The notes beneath the pieces were generated by a model, which had not been told where the DNA came from, ran no database searches, and worked only from the letters and a program-made list of their open reading frames with translations. A stretch of DNA of 9,594 bases, from NCBI GenBank assembly GCA_020253595.1, contig JADCBH010000228.1, forward strand, positions 1 through 9,594, given 5' to 3'. The stretch is from Brevundimonas sp. GTDB taxonomy: Bacteria; Pseudomonadota; Alphaproteobacteria; Caulobacterales; Caulobacteraceae. Of this stretch, positions 5,891 to 9,594 are shown piece after piece. The translations under genes and the position numbers were made by a program. Every line of letters starts with the position of its first letter. Position 1 is the first letter of the stretch.

Positions 5891-6985
5891 CTATTGTCTC
5901 GCTTGACCTCTGGCACGGTCGAACAGGGCGAGCACGGTCTCGTTCCCCACGAACCGGGTGCGTAGCGTGGCCTCGTCGCCCTCGACCGTTGCACACCGCA
6001 GCCGGGAAACCGCCTCCTCGATCTGACTGGCCCGTTCCGCGTCGTAGGGCTCTTCCCCGGCCCAGTACTGGCACTGCTGCTGGCGCGCGAGCCACTCCAG
6101 AACGGCTGGATCGACGGACTGGGCTACCGTGAGCACAGCGTCCGTCACCGAGACGGTACCCAGCACCAGGCGGTCGCCTTCCACCTTGAGGTCAACCACG
6201 ACCTCACCCCCTGTCGGACAGCAGTTGCCGTCCGTATCCTGCCAGAGGGGAGAGTGAGCGATCAGCGCGTCCCATTGAAACCCGGGACCCTTCCAGACGC
6301 TCAAACCCGGCGGGAGCCTCTCTGCGAGGTCGGTAAGCCAGCTCTGGGCGTCGACCTCGGTGGGTGCCGTGCCCGCGCCGTTCCAGCGGAACACGACGCC
6401 CATCCAGTGACGTCCGGTCCCCTGGCCATATCCGGGCAGGGCGACGTAGGTGCCTTGGGCGCGCATCTCGCCGTCCTCGCCGTAGCCGGTGTGGATTGCA
6501 GGATCGAGCACACCGAGCGGGCCAAACAGCCACATGACCGGTCTGAGCGCCTCGCCATCCGGCTGAAGGATGACCACGGCTTCGGAAACGCCGAACTCCT
6601 CTGACGATCCGGACTGCGTCTGAAAGTGCAGGGTCGTGCCTTCCGGCATGACCAAGGTGCCGGTCCCGTTGACCACGCACCCCGAAAGACCTGTGTCCAC
6701 ACAGGTCACGGGCAAGGTCGAGAGCGATGGTCTCGCGGACCGGACGGTGGTGTGTCGAAGCGCTGCCAGCTCCAGTTCGGCAACCCGGTACCGCTCCAGA
6801 TCAGCTCTCTCGTCTGTGTACTCGGTCCATTGCTCCTGCCAGTCCGCCTGCTCGCGCTGCAGACTCGCGGGTGTCGGCGTCACCTCGAGCGCGCGGCGAT
6901 AGGCCTGCTCCACGGCATCCTGGGCATTCGCGCCGGATGCGATCAGTCCGACGACAAGCAGTACGGTAGCGGCGAGACGGAGCAT
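5891..6985 (-). CDS. Secreted six-cysteine protein of unknown function
   Basis: I do not recognise a named family for this 364-residue protein. It starts with a signal peptide (MLRLAATVLLVVGLIASGANA, cut before Q22). A charged helical stretch follows (about 23-78), rich in Glu, Arg, Gln and Trp and possibly coiled-coil. The middle (about 90-290) is beta-rich, with Gly, Val and Thr and the block DGNCCPTGGEVVVDL (252-266). The C-terminal part carries EWLARQQQCQYWAGEEPYDAERA (297-319) and a second Cys at 331. From memory, this CxxWxGEEPYD...RLxC pattern recurs in secreted alphaproteobacterial proteins of unknown role. Cysteines are at 95, 103, 255, 256, 305 and 331, enough for three disulfides in the periplasm. 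ATG 6985 has GGGGGA five bases upstream. The gene lies 55 bases after the hydrolase gene and 45 before amn, all on the minus strand. Confidence 0.85.
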   Translation of the reverse strand: MLRLAATVLLVVGLIASGANAQDAVEQAYRRALEVTPTPASLQREQADWQEQWTEYTDERADLERYRVAELELAALRHTTVRSARPSLSTLPVTCVDTGLSGCVVNGTGTLVMPEGTTLHFQTQSGSSEEFGVSEAVVILQPDGEALRPVMWLFGPLGVLDPAIHTGYGEDGEMRAQGTYVALPGYGQGTGRHWMGVVFRWNGAGTAPTEVDAQSWLTDLAERLPPGLSVWKGPGFQWDALIAHSPLWQDTDGNCCPTGGEVVVDLKVEGDRLVLGTVSVTDAVLTVAQSVDPAVLEWLARQQQCQYWAGEEPYDAERASQIEEAVSRLRCATVEGDEATLRTRFVGNETVLALFDRARGQARQ

Positions 6986-7010
6986 GAAAATCCCCCACGG
7001 AACGGCGTGA

Positions 7011-7032
7011 CGCGACTGTGCCGCCGGTCGCG
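7011..7032 (-). terminator. Hairpin just after the hydrolase stop codon, weak terminator candidate
   Basis: CGCGAC (7011-7016) and GTCGCG (7027-7032) form six perfect pairs around a ten-base loop, beginning eight bases past the hydrolase stop. No T run follows on the minus strand, so termination would be partial at best. Read-through into the six-cysteine gene remains possible. Confidence 0.28.
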
Positions 7033-7040
7033 CCTGATGA

Positions 7041-7898
7041 CTAGGCGTCGTTCAGCGTCCGATGGAAAAAATCCGAGACCTCGGCCAGCACGGCTGCCTT
7101 CTTGCGGAAGAGGGGCGAGAAGGTCGCGATCAGGTCCTCGTGGGTCAGATCCGGATACAGGCTCAGTTCTGATCGCACTCCCAGTTCGCGCAGGCGGGTG
7201 TCCAGCAGGATGGAATCCTCGTCGTGGACCGTCACGTCGGCTGTGCCATGCCCGAGCCAGACGGGTGGCGCGTCGGGCCGGGCGAAGGTCAGGGGCTGGG
7301 TCTGGAGCGGGTCATCCACGTGGCCGAAGGCGTTGATGGACGCCGCGACATTGAACGGCAGAAACTCGTAGGGCCCGGCGAGCCCTGCCGCCGCGCGGAT
7401 GAGGTCAGGTTTCCCGGTCGCGCGCATGTAGCGAGGGTCCAAAGCGATCATCATCGCCAGATGGGCCCCGGCAGAGTGGCCAGCGACGCCCAGTCGGGAG
7501 GGATCGCCACCCCTGTCTGCGACCAGTTCGGCAGCGCGGGCCGTGGCTGCGGCAGCGTCCTCCACGAAGGCTGGAAACACCACCTCGGGCACAACCCGGT
7601 AGTCGGGCAGGGCGACGACGAACCCCTGGGCCGCCAGGGCCTGGGCCGCCCAGCCGTACAGATCTTTCGATCCCGAATCCCAGCCGCCGCCGTAGAAGAA
7701 GACGACGGTCGGAAGGTCCGTTGCACCCTCGGGCGCATAGAGGTCGAGTGTCTGACGCGGGTGATCGCCATAGGGGATCGACCGCGCGACCCGTCGCACG
7801 CCCCTGTCGCGCGGACCGACCGCGTTCAGCAGCCCGAGCGGGCTGCAGGCGGCTGCGAGGGCTCCAAGTGCGGGGGCGATCAGGCCTCTTCGTGTCAT
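7041..7898 (-). CDS. Alpha/beta-hydrolase (carboxylesterase/BD-FAE type), probable exported lipoprotein
   Basis: This is a 285-residue serine hydrolase of the esterase/lipase fold. The N-terminus MTRRGLIAPALGALAAACS reads as an export signal with an Arg pair (possibly Tat) and a loose lipobox (AAAC, C18). Ser at +2 would favour the outer membrane. The oxyanion-hole segment is VVFFYGGGW (65-73), with Tyr in place of the usual His of HGGG. The nucleophile elbow is GHSAG (140-144, S142). The acid is probably D221 (GHGTADVTV) and the histidine H253 (DLTHEDL). Substrate is unknown; ester or acyl hydrolysis is the family activity. The frame extends upstream to a TTG at 7985 that has no ribosome binding site and would hide the signal sequence, so ATG 7898 is preferred. 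GGAG lies two bases before it. Confidence 0.9.
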   Translation of the reverse strand: MTRRGLIAPALGALAAACSPLGLLNAVGPRDRGVRRVARSIPYGDHPRQTLDLYAPEGATDLPTVVFFYGGGWDSGSKDLYGWAAQALAAQGFVVALPDYRVVPEVVFPAFVEDAAAATARAAELVADRGGDPSRLGVAGHSAGAHLAMMIALDPRYMRATGKPDLIRAAAGLAGPYEFLPFNVAASINAFGHVDDPLQTQPLTFARPDAPPVWLGHGTADVTVHDEDSILLDTRLRELGVRSELSLYPDLTHEDLIATFSPLFRKKAAVLAEVSDFFHRTLNDA

Positions 7899-7900
7899 GG

Positions 7901-7904
7901 CTCC
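7901..7904 (-). promoter_or_regulatory. Ribosome binding site deciding the hydrolase start
   Basis: On the minus strand GGAG is followed by CC and then ATG 7898. Spacing is short, as for amn, but no better start is available. The choice is supported mainly by the signal sequence it exposes. Confidence 0.45.
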
Positions 7905-7987
7905 AGATACGCACAAGATGGTCGCCTGGCTCAATCGCCGGTCTGCGACACCGGATCCCGCCCCGCCCGCGCGCCTCCCTGACAATG

Positions 7988-8065
7988 ACGAATGAGCGAA
8001 ATTTCATCTGTTTGCGATATGACTGTCTTATTTTCTTTACATGAGAGGAAAGTGGCGCATTATTG
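7988..8065. other. AT-rich island between divergent genes
   Basis: In an otherwise strongly GC-rich window this stretch is AT-rich; in 8001-8050, 34 of 50 bases are A or T. It sits in the 209-base gap between the divergently transcribed hydrolase and small secreted-protein genes, and is the natural place for both promoters. I see no coding sequence in it. Confidence 0.6.
8036..8063 (+). promoter_or_regulatory. Candidate housekeeping promoter for the small secreted protein
   Basis: TTTACA (8036-8041) matches the -35 consensus TTGACA at five of six bases. CATTAT (8058-8063), 16 bases downstream, matches TATAAT at four of six, including the key second A and last T. A transcript would start near 8070, giving a leader of about 38 bases before ATG 8108. 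Confidence 0.4.
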
Positions 8066-8093
8066 CTCCGGACCCAGAGCTTTTTCGGGCCTG

Positions 8094-8100
8094 AGGAGGA
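8094..8100 (+). promoter_or_regulatory. Strong ribosome binding site that fixes the start at 8108
   Basis: AGGAGGA is followed by seven bases and then ATG 8108. This rules out the longer in-frame TTG start at 8063, which would also hide the signal peptide. Confidence 0.8.
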
Positions 8101-8107
8101 GCCCGCC

Positions 8108-8425
8108 ATGAACCGTTTGACCCTGTCCGCCGCCGTCCTGACGCTGGCCGCGTCCACCGCCCTGCCCGCTTTTGCCCAGGAGCGCGTCAGTTTTCCGACA
8201 CGGGCCCCGGATGGTGCCGAGCGCGTCGTGATGATCTGTGAGCAGGACGCTGCGACCCGACGCGCCTTCCGCCGTGAACACGGCCAGGCACCGGCGTTCG
8301 TGACCGCGGAACAGGCTCTGCAGGCGCGTTCGACCGGGCAGGTCTGGGCCGTCCCGCGTTGCATGACCGCCCGCGAGCATACTCGCCTCGTCTCGACCCT
8401 GACGGCCTACGCCGCGGTTCGCTGA
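8108..8425 (+). CDS. Small secreted two-cysteine protein, unknown function
   Basis: This 105-residue precursor has a clear signal peptide (MNRLTLSAAVLTLAASTALPAFA, cut before Q24), leaving about 82 residues in the periplasm. Mature-region features are VVMICEQD (40-47), the charged segment ATRRAFRREHGQAPAFVTAEQAL (49-71) and VWAVPRCMTAREH (79-91). The two cysteines, C44 and C85, could form one disulfide. I do not recognise a named family. The gene has its own promoter candidate, a strong ribosome binding site and a strong hairpin after its stop, so it looks like a self-contained single-gene unit. It ends seven bases from the convergent ccmB stop. Reality as a gene is well supported by start context and signal peptide; function is not known. 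Confidence 0.82.
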   Translation: MNRLTLSAAVLTLAASTALPAFAQERVSFPTRAPDGAERVVMICEQDAATRRAFRREHGQAPAFVTAEQALQARSTGQVWAVPRCMTAREHTRLVSTLTAYAAVR

Positions 8426-8432
8426 GACCAGA

Positions 8433-9098
8433 CTAACCCTGGGCGCTGCGGATCGCCGCGGCGCCCGCCGGCGGCGCGATGACGGCCGCGAACAGCGCAT
8501 AGGCCGTCAACAGCGCCATGGCCGGCCAGGGGCTGAGCCCCTCCGCCGCTCGCGTCAGCGCTCCCGCCCCGAACACCACCGGCGGGATGAAGAGCGGCAG
8601 CACCACGATCGCGATCAGCAATCCACCGCGTTTGGCTCCGAGCGCCAGGGCCGCCCCCAGCGCGCCGGTGAAGGCGAACCCCAAACCTCCGAGCAGGGCA
8701 GCGAGCGTGGTCAGCAACGCCAGATTCGGAGACTGACCCAGCGCCAGGGCGGCAACGGGGGCTGCCAGTGCCAGTGGAAGGCCCGTCGCCAGCCACTGTG
8801 CGACCGCCTTGATCCCCACGACGGCTTCCAGGGGAAGGGGTCCAAGGGCAAGCAAGTCGAGTGCGCCGTCTTCAAGATCGCGCTCGAACAGGCGCTCCAG
8901 CGACAGCAGCGACGCCAGCGCCAGCGCCAGCCAGGCGATCCCCGCCGCGACGGGTCGCAGCGTCGTTAGATCTCCACCCGCCGCCAGAGGCACGATCGTC
9001 GTCAGGCAGGCGAAGAAACCGCAGGCCAACAGCGGACCACCTCCCCCGCCCCAGGCCAGGGCCAGCTCGCGCCGGAACAGGACGCCCGCCGCACTCAT
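8433..9098 (-). CDS. ccmB: Heme exporter permease CcmB (cytochrome c maturation)
   Basis: CcmB is the membrane subunit that, with the CcmA ATPase and CcmC/CcmD, handles transfer of heme to the chaperone CcmE for c-type cytochrome assembly at the inner membrane. Length is 221 residues, as usual for the family (about 220). An N-terminal FRRELALAW is followed by about six hydrophobic segments. The conserved cytoplasmic block ERLFERDLEDGALDLLALGPLPLE lies at 68-91, and the late membrane motif VLPLFIPPVVFG at 166-177. The start ATG overlaps the ccmA stop by four bases (ATGA, 9095-9098), showing translational coupling. Downstream on this strand there is no ccmC; instead a convergent gene ends seven bases away. 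Confidence 0.94.
   Translation of the reverse strand: MSAAGVLFRRELALAWGGGGGPLLACGFFACLTTIVPLAAGGDLTTLRPVAAGIAWLALALASLLSLERLFERDLEDGALDLLALGPLPLEAVVGIKAVAQWLATGLPLALAAPVAALALGQSPNLALLTTLAALLGGLGFAFTGALGAALALGAKRGGLLIAIVVLPLFIPPVVFGAGALTRAAEGLSPWPAMALLTAYALFAAVIAPPAGAAAIRSAQG
8441..8466 (+). terminator. Eleven-pair hairpin after the small secreted-protein gene, inside the ccmB 3' end
   Basis: GGGCGC (8441-8446) pairs with GCGCCC (8461-8466), and the stem continues as TGCGG (8447-8451) with CCGCG (8456-8460) around an ATCG loop. The one imperfect position is U-G in the plus transcript but A-C in the minus transcript, so the fold favours the plus-strand RNA, starting 16 bases after its stop. 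No T run follows. It may terminate or protect the small-gene transcript; it also encodes the last residues of CcmB. Confidence 0.45.
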
Positions 9099-9594
9099 CG
9101 GCTGTTCCCCACGACCACCGACCGTGTGTCGATCGGCAGGGGATCGTGCACGGCGGCGACTATCAGGCCGCCACCGTCGAGGTGTCGACGCATGACTGCG
9201 CCGGCAGTCTCGCGCCAGCGCGAATCGAGTGGGCTGAGCGGTTCATCCAGCAGCCACAGGGCGCGGGGTGCCGCGATCAGCCGGGCCAGGGCCAGACGGC
9301 GACGCTGGCCGGCCGAGAGCTTGCGGACCTCCAGGTCCATCAGCGGCATGAGACCCATGACCGACACGGCCTCGTCGATGGTGTTGCCGCCGAGCCAGCG
9401 CGCCTGGAAGGTCAGTTCCTCCCGCGCGGTTCGCGCGCCCTTCAGCCCCTCGAGATGGCCGAGCATGTGCAGGTGACGACCTCTGGCCTCTGCCGGATCG
9501 AGCTCGGATCCGCCTGCGGCACAGAAGGTGATCTCTCCCGCCTCCGGACGGACAAAGCCGGCGATCGCGCGCAACAGCGTCGTCTTGCCCGCGC
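9095..9594 (-). CDS. ccmA: Heme exporter ATP-binding protein CcmA, N-terminus outside the window
   Basis: CcmA is the ABC ATPase of the CcmAB heme-transfer complex, whose ATP hydrolysis releases holo-CcmE during cytochrome c maturation. The frame runs off the window edge inside the Walker A motif (AGKTTLLR is visible at the extreme end). 165 residues can be read, so roughly 35-40 N-terminal residues are missing. Other motifs present are GHLEGLKGARTAREEL (Q-loop/helical region typical of CcmA), the ABC signature LSAGQRRRLALARLI, Walker B plus D-loop LWLLDEPLSPLD, and the switch histidine in VAAVHDP. The stop overlaps the ccmB start by four bases. Assignment to CcmA rather than a generic ABC ATPase rests on these details and on ccmB next door. 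Confidence 0.93.
   Translation of the reverse strand, partial: AGKTTLLRAIAGFVRPEAGEITFCAAGGSELDPAEARGRHLHMLGHLEGLKGARTAREELTFQARWLGGNTIDEAVSVMGLMPLMDLEVRKLSAGQRRRLALARLIAAPRALWLLDEPLSPLDSRWRETAGAVMRRHLDGGGLIVAAVHDPLPIDTRSVVVGNSR

Noticed and set aside
8065..8085. Possible small hairpin (GCTC / GAGC) followed by five T in the leader of the small secreted-protein gene
   Set aside because: Only four pairs with an eight-base loop; too weak to call an attenuator or terminator.
7405..8364. Minus-strand open frame of 319 codons across the hydrolase, the AT-rich gap and the small gene
   Set aside because: It crosses a promoter-like region and two better supported genes in other frames, and its product has no coherent domain.
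1..9594. CRISPR arrays, insertion sequences, tRNA or rRNA genes, attachment sites
   Set aside because: Looked for regular direct repeats, transposase motifs, terminal inverted repeats and tRNA-like cloverleaf sequences; none seen. Gene content is ordinary chromosomal.

Overview
The window is GC-rich chromosomal DNA from an alphaproteobacterium. Gene content, heavy Ala/Arg/Gly coding and the style of the small secreted proteins suggest Caulobacterales, with Brevundimonas or a close relative as the best guess. This placement is by recognition only; no database was searched. I see no rRNA, tRNA, CRISPR array, insertion sequence, phage gene or origin. All gene gaps are shorter than 300 bases; the longest is 7899-8107.

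Layout. 1-2181 (+) is the 3' three quarters of glnE, which encodes the glutamine synthetase adenylyltransferase/deadenylase. 2240-2809 (+) encodes a secreted protein with four EF-hand loops. 2870-4385 (+) is a tightly coupled trio with two 4-base ATGA overlaps: an ECF sigma factor, a single-pass membrane protein (candidate anti-sigma factor) and a membrane-anchored helical protein resembling periplasmic heavy-metal sensors. Converging on this with only two bases between stop codons is a minus-strand run: amn (AMP nucleosidase, 4388-5845), a secreted six-cysteine protein of unknown function (5891-6985) and an alpha/beta hydrolase lipoprotein (7041-7898). An AT-rich intergenic region follows and drives a small secreted two-cysteine protein on the plus strand (8108-8425). 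This converges on ccmB (8433-9098) and ccmA (9095 to the window end), the heme-exporter ABC subunits of cytochrome c maturation.

How the genes fit together. glnE (nitrogen control), amn (AMP/purine pool) and ccmAB (cytochrome c biogenesis) are housekeeping genes with independent jobs. The most interesting part is 2240-4385. Sigma factor, membrane protein and periplasmic sensor resemble the logic of the CnrY-CnrX-CnrH cobalt/nickel system, but no metal-efflux genes are present. The sensor-like protein has no histidine or cysteine, and the nearest upstream gene encodes a periplasmic calcium-binding-type protein. The 60-base gap before the sigma gene can fold into two consecutive hairpins, the second of which buries the ribosome binding site of a TTG-started sigma gene. 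I read this as a candidate envelope-signalling module whose stimulus may not be a transition metal.
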